A stretch of 64,000 nt of DNA from the NCBI GenBank assembly GCA_964494625.1, contig CAZBRT010000002.1:310001-374000 (forward strand), in the 5' to 3' direction. Positions 38,403 through 49,216 of the stretch are shown here, in pieces. Below the pieces are notes generated by a model. The model saw nothing but the letters and a program-made list of their open reading frames with translations, had not been told where the DNA came from and did no database searches. How positions within the stretch are numbered: the stretch's first letter is position 1; each line of letters begins with the position of its first letter. Made by a program: the position numbers and the translations under genes. This DNA comes from UBA2784 sp964494625. GTDB lineage: Bacteria; Pseudomonadota; Alphaproteobacteria; Micropepsales; Micropepsaceae.

Positions 38403-39172
38403 CCAATCCGCTGGCGCTGGTGGGGCGCGCGTTTCTCGGATTCCTCGCGCAGACGGGCCGGGCGGCGCAATTTGCGGGGCTCGCGATCTGGCACAGTCTG
38501 ACGCCGCCCTTCTTCCTGCGGCTCCATCTGGCGCAAATCATGCGCATCGGCTTTTACTCGCTGCCGGTCGTGGGGCTGACCGCGTTCTTTACCGGCGGCG
38601 CGCTGGCGCTCCAGATATTCATCGGCGGCGACCGTGTGGGCGCGGAGGCCATCGTGCCGCGCATCGTTGTTCTGGGCATTACGCGCGAACTGGGACCAGT
38701 GATTGCCAGCCTGATGGTGGCAGGACGGGTCGCGGCTGCCATCGCCGCCGAGATCGGCACCATGCGCGTGACCGAGCAGATCGATGCCCTGTCAACGCTC
38801 TCGACCAATCCCTTCAAATACCTCATCGCGCCGCGCCTTGTGGCTGCGATCCTCACCATGCCGCTTCTGGTCCTGGTCGCCGACATCATCGGCGTCGCTG
38901 GCGGCTATGTGGTCGCGATGACCGAGATGAACTTCAACGGCGCGGTCTATCTGCAGAACACCTACGACTTCCTGCGCACGGGTGACGTGGTGTCGGGCCT
39001 TGTGAAGGCGGCGGTGTTCGGTTTCATCATCGCGCTGATGGGGTGCTATCACGGGTTCCATTCGCGCGGCGGCGCACAAGGTGTAGGCACGGCAACGACC
39101 AATGCGGTCGTCACCGCCTCCATCCTGATCCTGGCCGCCAATTTCGTCATGACCACCCTCTTCTTCCGGTGA
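38399..39172 (+). CDS. mlaE: MlaE-type ABC permease
   Basis: Membrane subunit of the phospholipid-transport system that maintains outer-membrane lipid asymmetry. 257 aa with about five to six hydrophobic helices. Family blocks are visible as 'GLTAFFTGGALALQ', 'ITRELGPVIASLMVAGRVAAAIAAEIGTM' (split here), and 'QIDALSTLSTNPFKYL'. Followed by its ATPase gene after 3 nt. The substrate-binding MlaD gene is not adjacent; radA follows instead. Confidence 0.93.
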   Translation: MTNPLALVGRAFLGFLAQTGRAAQFAGLAIWHSLTPPFFLRLHLAQIMRIGFYSLPVVGLTAFFTGGALALQIFIGGDRVGAEAIVPRIVVLGITRELGPVIASLMVAGRVAAAIAAEIGTMRVTEQIDALSTLSTNPFKYLIAPRLVAAILTMPLLVLVADIIGVAGGYVVAMTEMNFNGAVYLQNTYDFLRTGDVVSGLVKAAVFGFIIALMGCYHGFHSRGGAQGVGTATTNAVVTASILILAANFVMTTLFFR

Positions 39173-39175
39173 GCC

Positions 39176-39955
39176 ATGGCCAAAGACACCCCTAAAATCG
39201 CCGTTGACGGTCTTGCCAAGAAATTCGGGACGAAGACCGTGCTCGACGGCGTGACCTTCAAAGTGAAATCAGGCGAGAGCCTTGTCATCATCGGCGGTTC
39301 CGGCACCGGCAAATCGGTCACGATCAAGTGCATCCTTGGCCTCATTCGCCCCGATGCCGGATCGATCCGCGTTGACGGGCAGGAAGTAACGCGGCTTTCG
39401 GGCGCCGACCGCGAACGGGTCAACCGCAAGTTCGGCATGCTGTTCCAGGGTGCCGCCCTCTTTGACAGTCTCAAGGTCTGGGAGAATGTCGCCTTCGGCC
39501 TCATCCAGGGACGCGGGATGAAGCGGGCCAAGGCGCGCGACATTGCCATGACCAAGCTCGCGCAGGTGGGCCTCAATGCGCAGATCGGCGAGTTGTCGCC
39601 CGCAGAACTTTCGGGCGGCATGCAGAAGCGCGTGGGCCTTGCCCGCGCGATTGCCGCTGATCCCGAGATCATCTTCTTTGATGAGCCGACCACGGGGCTT
39701 GATCCCATCATGGCGGATGTCATCAACGACCTCATCGTTGCAACCGTGAAGGGCATGGGCGCGACGGCCGTTTCGATCACCCACGACATGGCGAGTGCGC
39801 GCAAGATCGCCGACCGCATCGCCATGATCCACAAGGGCCGCATCATCTGGGAAGGTGCTGCGAAAGCCATCGACGCCAGCGGCAACGCCATGGTCGAGCA
39901 ATTCATCCATGGCAGCGCGCATGGCCCTATCCAGATGGATGTCTTGAGGGCATGA
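39176..39955 (+). CDS. mlaF: MlaF-type ABC ATPase
   Basis: Nucleotide-binding subunit paired with MlaE. 259 aa. Walker A is GGSGTGKS, the Q-loop region reads 'MLFQGAALFDSL', the signature is LSGGMQKR, Walker B is 'IIFFDEPTTGLDP', and the switch His is in 'VSITHDMAS'. 'SGGMQKRVGLARAIA' is typical of the Mla/Ttg2A group. Starts 3 nt after mlaE. Confidence 0.95.
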   Translation: MAKDTPKIAVDGLAKKFGTKTVLDGVTFKVKSGESLVIIGGSGTGKSVTIKCILGLIRPDAGSIRVDGQEVTRLSGADRERVNRKFGMLFQGAALFDSLKVWENVAFGLIQGRGMKRAKARDIAMTKLAQVGLNAQIGELSPAELSGGMQKRVGLARAIAADPEIIFFDEPTTGLDPIMADVINDLIVATVKGMGATAVSITHDMASARKIADRIAMIHKGRIIWEGAAKAIDASGNAMVEQFIHGSAHGPIQMDVLRA

Positions 39956-39959
39956 GCTG

Positions 39960-41312
<1,353 letters not shown>

Positions 41313-41353
41313 ATGCTCCGCCAGCGGCGCAAGGCAGGAGAATCGCGGCTCCC

Positions 41354-42076
41354 ATGTATGTGCCTTTGAACATAGCGGACTGGATCATCCTGGCTGTGCT
41401 CCTGGTTTCGGGGCTCTTTGCGGCCTGGCGCGGTGTCGTGCGCGAGACGCTGGATGTCGCTGCTTTCGTTGCGGCTGCATTCGCATCGCTCAGCCTCGGG
41501 CCGCTTTTTGCGCCCGCGATTGCTGAAAGCGTCGAGCCGATGTGGCTGGCGCAAGTCGTGACCTATTTCGGCATTTTCCTGGCCGTCGTCATTCCCCTCT
41601 CCTTCTTCTCGAACGGCCTGTCGCGAGGGATCGGCCGGTCGCCGCTGGGTCCGCTCGATCATGCGCTCGGTTTCGTGTTCGGGGTGGCGCGCGGCCTTGT
41701 GATTGTCGCGATCGGCTACATCGTCTTTACCGGCATGGTCACGAAAAACGACGAGCCGGAGTGGCTTGCCGAAGCGCGCCTGCGTGATCTTGTCGAGGCG
41801 ACCGCACAAGTGATCGAATCCGTCATTCCCGCTGTTGGCGACTTCAACGCCGATGCGGACGCGCGTGGCGCCGTTCCCCCGCCCACGCGGACAACGGACC
41901 GCCCTGCCGAGCGCCCACCGGCCAGCACCGATGCCGACAACGCGGCGGGCGACGAGAAAACCTATACCGAAGGCGAGACCGAGGGCATGGATCAGTTGAT
42001 CCGCTCCACGACGGAAGGCGCCGACGAACCGCCACCCGACAACAACGACGACACTGGCGAGGGACGCAACCCATGA
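41354..42076 (+). CDS. cvpA: CvpA family membrane protein
   Basis: Inner-membrane protein named for colicin V production; its molecular role is unresolved. 240 aa. Four hydrophobic segments fill about residues 8-135 ('NIADWIILAVLLVSGLFAAW', 'RGVVRETLDVAAFVAAAFASL', 'GPLDHALGFVFGVARGLVIV'). A long Pro/Thr/Asp-rich, probably disordered tail follows. The stop overlaps the purF start (ATGA), a conserved linkage. Confidence 0.93.
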   Translation: MYVPLNIADWIILAVLLVSGLFAAWRGVVRETLDVAAFVAAAFASLSLGPLFAPAIAESVEPMWLAQVVTYFGIFLAVVIPLSFFSNGLSRGIGRSPLGPLDHALGFVFGVARGLVIVAIGYIVFTGMVTKNDEPEWLAEARLRDLVEATAQVIESVIPAVGDFNADADARGAVPPPTRTTDRPAERPPASTDADNAAGDEKTYTEGETEGMDQLIRSTTEGADEPPPDNNDDTGEGRNP

Positions 42077-43560
42077 CAGGCACGCCCCCGCAAGAGGCAA
42101 TCTCGCATCCGTTCGATGACGACAAGCTGCGTGAGGAATGCGGCGTGTTCGGCGTGTTCGGGCACGATGATGCGGCGGCATTCACGGCGCTGGGCCTCCA
42201 TGCGCTCCAGCATCGCGGACAGGAAGGTGCGGGCATCGTCGCCTATGACGCCTCCACCGGTATTTTCACGTCGGAGCGCCATCGCGGCCTTGTCGGCGAC
42301 AGTTTCAGCGGCGACGGCCGCGCGATGCGCGAGCTTCAGGGCCGGGCGGCCATCGGCCACGTGCGCTATTCGACGGCGGGCGGATCGTCCAAGCGCAATG
42401 TGCAGCCCTTCTTTGCCGATCTTGCCGGCGGCGGCATCGCCATTGCCCACAACGGCAACCTCACAAACGCCAAGACGCTGCGCAAGCAACTGACCGCGCA
42501 GGGTGCGATTTTCCATTCAACCTCGGATACCGAGTGCATCGTCCATCTGGTCGCGCACAGCGCAAAGCAGAACATCGTGGCGCGACTGATCGATGCGCTG
42601 CACCAGGTCGAAGGCGCCTATTCGCTGGTGGCGGTGACACAGAAAAAGCTGATCGGCGTGCGCGATCCGCTCGGCGTCAGGCCGCTGGTTCTGGGCAAGC
42701 TTGACAGCACCTATGTGCTGACATCCGAGACCGTGGCGCTCGACATCATCGGCGCCCAGTTTGTCCGCGACATCGAGGCGGGCGAGATGGTGGTCATCAC
42801 CGAAAGCGGGATCGAGTCGATCAAGCCGTTCGCGCCCCTGCCCAAGCGGTTCTGCATTTTCGAGTATGTCTATTTCGCCCGGCCGGACAGTTCCATCGAA
42901 GGGCGTGGCGTCTATCAAGTGCGCAAGCGCATTGGCGCGGAACTGGCGCGTGAAGCATCCGTTGCCGCCGACATCGTGGTGCCGGTGCCCGATTCCGGCG
43001 TGCCTGCCGCGCTTGGCTATGCCGAGGAATCCGGCCTGCCGTTCGATTACGGCATCATCCGCAACCACTATGTGGGCCGCACCTTCATCGAACCGTCGGA
43101 CCACATCAGGCATCTCGGCGTGAAGCTGAAGCACAACGCCAACCGCGATGTGCTGGCGGGCAAGCGCGTGATCCTGGTGGATGACTCGATCGTGCGCGGC
43201 ACAACGTCCGTCAAGATCGTTCAGATGCTGCGCGAAGCCGGCGCGCGCGAGGTGCATATGCGCATTGCCTCTCCGCCCACCATCAGCTCGTGCTTTTATG
43301 GCGTTGATACGCCGGACAAGAAGCACCTTCTGGCGGCCCAGCAAAATCTTGAGCAGATGCGCGCTTTCATCAAAGTGGATTCACTGGCGTTCATTTCCAT
43401 GGACGGACTTTACCGCGCCGTGGGCGAAGCCAATGGCCGCCGCAACGACGCGCCGCAATTCTGCGACGCCTGCTTCAGCGGCGAGTATCCGACCGCGCTG
43501 ACCGACATGGATGGCGGCAGCACGTTTGGCCAGCTCTCCCTCCTCTCCGAAACGGTCTGA
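42073..43560 (+). CDS. purF: Amidophosphoribosyltransferase
   Basis: First committed step of purine synthesis: converts PRPP and glutamine to phosphoribosylamine. 495 aa. The N-terminal Ntn-hydrolase domain has its nucleophile at Cys23 ('REECGVFGVFG') behind a 22-residue segment that is removed by processing in this enzyme class. The C-terminal phosphoribosyltransferase domain has the PRPP loop 'VILVDDSIVRGTTS'. Two Cys near the C-terminus (FCDACF) recall the iron-sulfur type of PurF. Coupled to cvpA. Confidence 0.97.
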   Translation: MTGTPPQEAISHPFDDDKLREECGVFGVFGHDDAAAFTALGLHALQHRGQEGAGIVAYDASTGIFTSERHRGLVGDSFSGDGRAMRELQGRAAIGHVRYSTAGGSSKRNVQPFFADLAGGGIAIAHNGNLTNAKTLRKQLTAQGAIFHSTSDTECIVHLVAHSAKQNIVARLIDALHQVEGAYSLVAVTQKKLIGVRDPLGVRPLVLGKLDSTYVLTSETVALDIIGAQFVRDIEAGEMVVITESGIESIKPFAPLPKRFCIFEYVYFARPDSSIEGRGVYQVRKRIGAELAREASVAADIVVPVPDSGVPAALGYAEESGLPFDYGIIRNHYVGRTFIEPSDHIRHLGVKLKHNANRDVLAGKRVILVDDSIVRGTTSVKIVQMLREAGAREVHMRIASPPTISSCFYGVDTPDKKHLLAAQQNLEQMRAFIKVDSLAFISMDGLYRAVGEANGRRNDAPQFCDACFSGEYPTALTDMDGGSTFGQLSLLSETV

Positions 43561-43564
43561 TTGC

Positions 43565-44305
43565 ATGTCTTCGCATCCCGCACGGCCCTTTGCGGGCCGG
43601 AATGCCCTTGTGACCGGCGCATCGCGCGGGATCGGCTACGCCATCGCACTCGAACTGGCGCGGCGCGGCGCCCATGTGATCGCATGCGGCCGCACCGTTG
43701 GCGGGCTGGAGGCGCTTGATGATGCGATCCGGGCGGCAGGCGGCGAAGCGCCGACGCTGGCACCGTTCGACCTGCGTGATCATGTTGCCATCGACCGGCT
43801 GGGTCAGGCGATCCACGAACGCTGGGGCCGCCTTGATATCCTTGTCGGCAATGCAGGCGTGCTCGGCACGCTGACGCCGGTCGCCCATCTTGATCCCAAA
43901 GTCTTTGCCGAGACGATGGATGTGAACGTGACGGCGAATTATCGCCTCATCCGGTCGATGGACCCGAATTTGCGGTCGGCACCTGCGGCGCGGGTCATGT
44001 TCGTGTCATCTGGTGCTGCCGTATCGCCGCGCGCTTACTGGGGCGGATATGCCGCATCGAAGGCCGCACTTGAGGCGCTGGTGACCTGCTATGCGCAGGA
44101 ATGCGCCACGACCCAATTGCGGGTCAGCCTCTATGATCCGGGCCGCACGCGCACGGCGATGCGCGGCGCCGCCATGCCGGGCGAAGACCCGGCTTTGCAG
44201 ACAGACCCCGCCCTTGTGGCCGCGCATATCTGTGATCATCTGGCGGATGAGAAAGCGGTCAATGGCGAGCGGCTTAAGTTTGCGGCGGCAAGCGCTGCAG
44301 CCTAA
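43565..44305 (+). CDS. Short-chain dehydrogenase/reductase
   Basis: SDR-family oxidoreductase of unknown substrate, 246 aa. NAD(P) motif 'VTGASRGIGYAIA', 'VGNAG' in place of NNAG, and catalytic Ser-Tyr-Lys in 'VSSGAAVSPRAYWGGYAASKAA'. The start at 43565 is 4 nt after the purF stop. It is convergent with der, and the stops overlap. The conserved position behind purF in several alphaproteobacteria suggests a housekeeping role, but none is known to me. Confidence 0.88.
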   Translation: MSSHPARPFAGRNALVTGASRGIGYAIALELARRGAHVIACGRTVGGLEALDDAIRAAGGEAPTLAPFDLRDHVAIDRLGQAIHERWGRLDILVGNAGVLGTLTPVAHLDPKVFAETMDVNVTANYRLIRSMDPNLRSAPAARVMFVSSGAAVSPRAYWGGYAASKAALEALVTCYAQECATTQLRVSLYDPGRTRTAMRGAAMPGEDPALQTDPALVAAHICDHLADEKAVNGERLKFAAASAAA

Positions 44306-45702
44306 TCCCGCTCTTTCTCCGCATACGGATTTTCGGAATTGCGCAGGCTGATGCGCACCGGCACGCCCATGAACCCGAAATTGTCGCGCAAGCCGTTGAT
44401 GAGGTAGCGCAGATATTCGTCCTGCAATTTGTCGAGCTGGTTGCCGAAGACCGCAAAGGTCGGCGGGCGGGCCTTAACCTGCGTCATGTAGCGCAGGCGG
44501 ATGCGGCGGCCGGAAATGGCGGGCGGCGGGTGGCGCTCCAGCGCATGTTCCAGCCAGCGGTTGAGGGCATTGGTGGGGACACGGCGGTTCCACACCTCGT
44601 CCATCTCAAAGACGGCATCCATCAGCCGTTCCAGACCCTCGCCGCGTGCCGCCGACAGGGCGATCACCGGCATGCCGCGCAATTGCGGCAACAAGCGCGT
44701 GCAGTCTTCCTTGAGACGCTTCAGGGACGCCTGCTTTTCCTTCACCAGATCCCATTTGTTGGCGGCGATCACCACGGCGCGGCCTTCGCGCGCGGCCAGA
44801 TCGGCAATCGACAGGTCCTGCGATTCAAAGGGAATGGTCGCATCGATCACGATGATGACGAGCTCGGCGAATTTGACGGCGCGCAGGCCATCGGCAACCG
44901 CCAGCTTCTCGATCTTTTCGGTCACGCGCGCGCGGCGGCGCAGGCCCGCCGTATCGACGAGCTCGATGGCGCGGCCCTGCCATGCCCAGGCGATCGAGAT
45001 GGCGTCGCGCGTCGTTCCCGCTTCGGCGCTCGTCACCAGACGATCTTCGCCGATGAGCGCGTTGACCAAAGTGGACTTGCCCGCGTTGGGGCGACCGATG
45101 ATGGCGATCTTGAGCGGACCACGGGCCCGCTCGACTTCCTCGACGCCTTCTTCCAGCGACGCGGGCAATCCTTCCGCTTCTGCTGCAGGTTCTTCTGCGG
45201 GCCCTTCGACGGGAACGTAAGGCCGCAGCGCGTCCTGCAATTCATCAAGCCCGATGCCGTGCTCGGCGGAAAAGGCGATGGCCTCTCCAAAGCCAAGCCG
45301 GGCGGCCTCGGCCGCACCGGCCTCGCCTGCACGGCTTTCCGCCTTGTTCGCGAGCAGGATCACTTTTGTGCCTGATTTGCGCAGCACCTTTGCAATGTCG
45401 CTGTCGGCGCCGGTCACGCCCTCACGCGCGTCGATCACAAAGATGCAGGCGTCCGCGCCGCTGATGGCCTTGAGCGTCTGGGCACGCGCATCTGCCGGGA
45501 TGCCCTTTTGCTTCGGGTCATCGAGCCCCGCCGTATCGATGATGGCAAAACGCATGGCGCCCAAACGCGCCTGACCCTCGCGGCGGTCGCGGGTGACGCC
45601 CGGGCTGTCATCGACAAGGGCGAGCCGCCGGCCGACCAGCCGGTTGAAGAGCGTGGACTTGCCGACATTGGGGCGCCCGATGATGGCAATTGTCGCCGTC
45701 AT
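44302..45702 (-). CDS. der: Ribosome-associated GTPase Der
   Basis: Tandem GTPase (EngA) required for 50S subunit assembly. 466 aa. Two G-domains, each with Walker A (GRPNVGKST at residue 8, GRPNAGKST near residue 205), 'DTAG' and NKxD motifs (ANKAE, ANKWD), then the C-terminal KH-like domain ('RIRLRYMTQVKARPPTFAVF'). An acidic linker separates the G-domains. It follows bamB on the minus strand, matching the yfgM-bamB-der order of E. coli. Confidence 0.97.
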   Translation of the reverse strand: MTATIAIIGRPNVGKSTLFNRLVGRRLALVDDSPGVTRDRREGQARLGAMRFAIIDTAGLDDPKQKGIPADARAQTLKAISGADACIFVIDAREGVTGADSDIAKVLRKSGTKVILLANKAESRAGEAGAAEAARLGFGEAIAFSAEHGIGLDELQDALRPYVPVEGPAEEPAAEAEGLPASLEEGVEEVERARGPLKIAIIGRPNAGKSTLVNALIGEDRLVTSAEAGTTRDAISIAWAWQGRAIELVDTAGLRRRARVTEKIEKLAVADGLRAVKFAELVIIVIDATIPFESQDLSIADLAAREGRAVVIAANKWDLVKEKQASLKRLKEDCTRLLPQLRGMPVIALSAARGEGLERLMDAVFEMDEVWNRRVPTNALNRWLEHALERHPPPAISGRRIRLRYMTQVKARPPTFAVFGNQLDKLQDEYLRYLINGLRDNFGFMGVPVRISLRNSENPYAEKERD

Positions 45703-45728
45703 GGCATGGCCTTGGGCGCCGCTGCGCC

Positions 45729-47099
45729 TCAGCGCAGGGCGATCAGCTCCGCATCATTGGTAAGGATGTACATCGTGCCGTTGGCAAGCACCGGCGGCAC
45801 GAATGTGCCGGCGGGCAGCGCGATGCGGCCCAGCGTCTCGCCGGTATAGGGCGAAACAGACAAGGCTTCGCCCAGTGACGACACCAGCACAAGGCGGTCC
45901 GACACAAGAAGCGGTCCGCTCCATACGATGGGGCCGGACAGGTCTTCCGGATCTTCCCAGCGCGGCAGCTGTGCGATCCATTTGATGCGGCCTTCGGCGC
46001 GCGTCAGGCAGTAAAGCCGCGCGTCGGTCGAGACGGCGTAGACGAAATCACCGGCGATCACAGGCGTCTGCGCGCCGGAAATGTCACGCGTCCAGATGCG
46101 CTCGCCGGTGCGCTGGTTGATGGCGGCAAAGCGGCCCGAGTGGCTGATCGCAAAGACAACGCCGCGGTCAACCACGGGGCGGCCCGCGATGTCGTTGATC
46201 GACGACAAGGGCGTCAGCGCTGACGTGCGCGAAAGCGAGTCATTCCAGAGCGGACGGCCGTTCTGGATGCGCAGCGCATAGACCTCGCCCGAAGTATAGG
46301 CGACATAGACCGTATCGCCTGCAACCGCCGCATTGGTGGAGCCAAGGATGCCGGCTGATTCAGCGATGCCCTGATGGTCCCACAACACGCGGCCATCGTC
46401 AGCGGCAAGCGCGATGGTCTCGTTTTCCTGGGTGATGACAAACACGCGGCCACCAGCGGCCTGCGGTGCCGCGCGAATGGGAACAGGCGCAGTATGGCGC
46501 CACTTGCGCTCGCCGGTTACCGCGTCCATCGCAATCACGTCACCGAAACCGGTTGCCGCAAAGACCATGCCGTTGTCATAGGTCACGCCGCCGCCAAAGC
46601 CCGTTTCGGGATCGTCGTCGGTTTCTTCTTCGGGCTGCATCAAATCAGCCTCCCAGAGAAGGCCACCATCTGCCTCGCTGAACGCGCGCAGCGTTACCGC
46701 GGCGTCGAGCACATAGATGCGGCCGCCCGCGATCACGGGATTGGAGGTCAGCTGGGCGACATCCGAACTGCCTTCGCCCGCATCGGCAGACCAGACCGGC
46801 ACCAGGGCACCGTCGGCTTTCAGATGCTGAAGCACATTGTCGGCAAAGCCGCCCGGCGTCGGCCATTCCGTATTGGTATAGGGATCGGGCAGCACGACCT
46901 GCAGATCGGCAAGCGTGGGGTCTGCGGCCTCGTCCTGATCGGGCGGCAGGACAGGCACCCGCGTGCCATGGATCTCGACCTTGCGTTCAGATTCGAAAAG
47001 GCCTCCGACCGTGTCGCAGCCGGGCAGCAACACGAGTGTGCCGAGCGCAAGGACGATTTGCGAAAGGCGAAACGCTTCAATGCGCGGCGAGATGGCCAA
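45729..47099 (-). CDS. bamB: Outer-membrane assembly lipoprotein BamB
   Basis: Lipoprotein of the BAM complex that helps insert beta-barrels. 456 aa, an eight-bladed PQQ-type beta-propeller with repeated blades such as 'VYVAYTSGEVYALRIQNGRPLW' (split) and 'FAAINQRTGERIWTRD'. The start is proposed as TTG 47099, preceded by GGAG; this gives a short signal with lipobox LLPGC (Cys28). A frame extending to 47153 adds 18 residues before the signal and fits less well. Works with SurA and LptD encoded at 21-25 kb. Confidence 0.92.
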   Translation of the reverse strand: MAISPRIEAFRLSQIVLALGTLVLLPGCDTVGGLFESERKVEIHGTRVPVLPPDQDEAADPTLADLQVVLPDPYTNTEWPTPGGFADNVLQHLKADGALVPVWSADAGEGSSDVAQLTSNPVIAGGRIYVLDAAVTLRAFSEADGGLLWEADLMQPEEETDDDPETGFGGGVTYDNGMVFAATGFGDVIAMDAVTGERKWRHTAPVPIRAAPQAAGGRVFVITQENETIALAADDGRVLWDHQGIAESAGILGSTNAAVAGDTVYVAYTSGEVYALRIQNGRPLWNDSLSRTSALTPLSSINDIAGRPVVDRGVVFAISHSGRFAAINQRTGERIWTRDISGAQTPVIAGDFVYAVSTDARLYCLTRAEGRIKWIAQLPRWEDPEDLSGPIVWSGPLLVSDRLVLVSSLGEALSVSPYTGETLGRIALPAGTFVPPVLANGTMYILTNDAELIALR

Positions 47100-47170
47100 G
47101 GGGGGACTCCAGAAATCTAGCGGTTGATGTTCAGGATCATAAGGCGTGCCCAAAACTGTGGGCCACCCCG

Positions 47171-47917
47171 TCAGGGGGTCGGCAATGGTGTCAATTCAGG
47201 TTCGGCGGGCGCATCCGGCGTTTCGTCCAAAGGCGCTGACGGCGGAGGCGGAATGACCGCATCGGGTGCATCCATCCGTGTCGTGATGACGTCGATCATG
47301 CGCTTGGCGCGATCCGTCACGCCGCGCGGCGCGGCGGGATCGGTTGCCAATGCTTCAAACGCACCCTTTGCTTCCTCATACCGCCCGAAACGCCATGCCT
47401 GATAGGCCATAAGCTCGCGTGCGGCGTGACGCCAGGGATTTTCATCACCCATGAATGGCTCAAGTCGCGCCCGGATTTGCGCTTCAGGTTCAAGGTCCGC
47501 AACGATCCAGGCCAGCTTGATCGCAATCGCCGCCTTGAGGCTGGGATCGGTGATGGTGCGGCTCAACTCGTCATAGAGGGCAACGGCCTCGTCCGGCTGG
47601 CCTGCATCAACCAGTGACGCTGCGAGGCGAACGCCAGCCAAGGCGGCATAGCCCGCCGGCGCGTCGCTGCGCAGGGCACGAAAACCGTCAATCGCGATTT
47701 CCGGATTGCGGCCGGTTGCGGCCACGGAGGCGCGCTCGAAAGCGGCGGCCGCCACTTCCGCCTTGCCTGTCATCCAGCTGCGGTAAAGCGTGACGCCCGA
47801 CACGGCGAGAATAGCCAGCACCGCGACCGTGACCGCATAGAAGCCATAGCGGTCCCAGAGCTTGCGGTATTGTTCGCGACGGACTTCTTCTTCGACTTCG
47901 CGGAAAATGTCAGACAC
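47171..47917 (-). CDS. YfgM-like membrane-anchored TPR protein
   Basis: 248 aa. A cytoplasmic N-terminus ('MSDIFREVEEEVRREQYRKLW') leads into one transmembrane helix (about residues 25-46), then a periplasmic TPR-like domain and a Pro-rich tail. E. coli YfgM has this layout, sits next to bamB and der, and acts with the SecYEG chaperone PpiD. Gene order here is the same, so the function is probably similar. Confidence 0.85.
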   Translation of the reverse strand: MSDIFREVEEEVRREQYRKLWDRYGFYAVTVAVLAILAVSGVTLYRSWMTGKAEVAAAAFERASVAATGRNPEIAIDGFRALRSDAPAGYAALAGVRLAASLVDAGQPDEAVALYDELSRTITDPSLKAAIAIKLAWIVADLEPEAQIRARLEPFMGDENPWRHAARELMAYQAWRFGRYEEAKGAFEALATDPAAPRGVTDRAKRMIDVITTRMDAPDAVIPPPPSAPLDETPDAPAEPELTPLPTP

Positions 47918-48059
47918 GTTTGATCGCGGCTCCGCCCGGCTTTTTCAAAATGCGGGCGCAAGCTACAAGCCCTTTGCCCGGTTCGCAAATCCCCTCTTGC
48001 CCGGTTTGACCGCTGCACTCAAGCCAAAGCGGTGTTTCCGGCGGGCGTCTTGCCGGAGT

Positions 48060-48881
48060 TTAATCCTGCCGGAGCGCGTAGGTATGTTCGGGGCCGGGGA
48101 AGCGCCGCGCCTTCACATCGGCGGCAAAGGCTGCCACCGCTTCGCCGATCAAGCCGTCCATCTGGCCATAGCGGCGCACAAAGCTGGGCGTCTTGCCCAG
48201 AAGGCCCAGCATGTCCTCTGTCACCAGAATCTGGCCATCGCAGAGGCTTGAGGCACCGATGCCGATGGTCGGGATCGCAATGGCTGCCGTGATCTCACGG
48301 GCGAGTGGCTCCGCCGTTCCTTCAAGAACCACACAGAATGCGCCGGCAGCGGCCACAGCCTTTGCGTCCTCGATGATCGCGGGCCATTCCTCGCGGGTGC
48401 GTCCGGCGACGCGATAGCCGCCCTTCACATTCACTTCCTGCGGCAGGAGGCCAATGTGACCCATGACCGGCACACCGCGCTGGGTCAGGAAACCTATGGT
48501 TTCTGCCATTTTCTGGCCGCCCTCGAGCTTTACGGCCGCGGCGCCCGTCTTCTTGAGGACTTCAGCAGCCGTACGGAAGGCCACCTGCGGGCTTTCCTCA
48601 TAGGTTCCAAACGGCAGATCGACCACCACGCAGGCCCGCTGGGCGCCGCGCATGACCGCTTGCGCGTGATAGATCATCAAATCCAGCGGCACCGGGATGG
48701 TGCTGTCCATCCCGTGGATCGCCTGGGCCACGCTGTCACCCACCAGCATCAGGTCCACATAGGGGTCCAGAAGCCTCGCCATAGGCGCAGAATAGGCCGT
48801 GAGGCAAACCAGCGGTTCGCCTCCCTTGCGCTCGGCAATGTGGCGGACAGTCAGGCGGCGGATCTTGGTGTGGATCGACAT
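48060..48881 (-). CDS. panB: 3-methyl-2-oxobutanoate hydroxymethyltransferase
   Basis: First step of pantothenate synthesis: adds a hydroxymethyl group from methylene-tetrahydrofolate to ketoisovalerate, making ketopantoate. 273 aa. Metal and substrate motifs are visible: 'LVCLTAYSAPMARLLD', 'DLMLVGDSVA', 'VKLEGG', 'MGHIGLLPQ' and 'IGIGASSLCDGQILV'. panC is not adjacent. The start codon is preceded by a C-rich tract and no clear ribosome site. Confidence 0.97.
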   Translation of the reverse strand: MSIHTKIRRLTVRHIAERKGGEPLVCLTAYSAPMARLLDPYVDLMLVGDSVAQAIHGMDSTIPVPLDLMIYHAQAVMRGAQRACVVVDLPFGTYEESPQVAFRTAAEVLKKTGAAAVKLEGGQKMAETIGFLTQRGVPVMGHIGLLPQEVNVKGGYRVAGRTREEWPAIIEDAKAVAAAGAFCVVLEGTAEPLAREITAAIAIPTIGIGASSLCDGQILVTEDMLGLLGKTPSFVRRYGQMDGLIGEAVAAFAADVKARRFPGPEHTYALRQD

Positions 48882-49100
48882 ATGACCGGTGACTGGGGGA
48901 TATGGGGGATTGGGGGCAGATCAGGCGCGCTTGGATCCAACAGGGAGGTCCGGAAATCCGGCGGAATGCCTGCTCTTCGGCCCAAATTAGCCCAGACTCC
49001 CCCTACCAGCAATCCAATTTGTGCGCTGCACCAGAGCCCGGGAATCGCGACGATTCCGCCACAGGGCCGGGGGAATCCATTGCGGTTAACCGTTTAGTCG
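48882..49100. other. Gap between panB and the OMP gene
   Basis: Part of a 335-nt non-coding interval. It holds three G5 runs on the plus strand (48895-48899, 48904-48908, 48912-48916) just upstream of panB, and an inverted repeat at 49041-49057. I see no gene here on either strand. Confidence 0.6.
49041..49057. promoter_or_regulatory. Inverted repeat, possible operator
   Basis: GGAATCG and CGATTCC are perfect 7-nt inverted arms around a 3-nt spacer. It lies about 45 nt upstream of the candidate -35 of the OMP gene, where an activator could bind. No T tract follows, so it is not a terminator. Confidence 0.4.
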
Positions 49101-49128
49101 TTGAAGGGAGGGGGCAGGCTTTCATAGT
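49101..49128 (+). promoter_or_regulatory. Candidate promoter of the OMP gene
   Basis: TTGAAG (49101-49106), 16-nt spacer, CATAGT (49123-49128); four of six matches in each box. Confidence 0.42.
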
Positions 49129-49216
49129 GTTCACGTCAAGAATCCAAAGATCGGCGTGACCGGTCTTGACCGGTGGGCCGTTGGTGAAAATCGTGGCGAC
49201 GTTGCGCAAGCAAGGC

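Noticed and set aside
49083..49099. TTAACC near the OMP promoter and another at 33890 as CtrA sites
   Set aside because: The second half-site (TTAA after 7 nt) is missing in both places.
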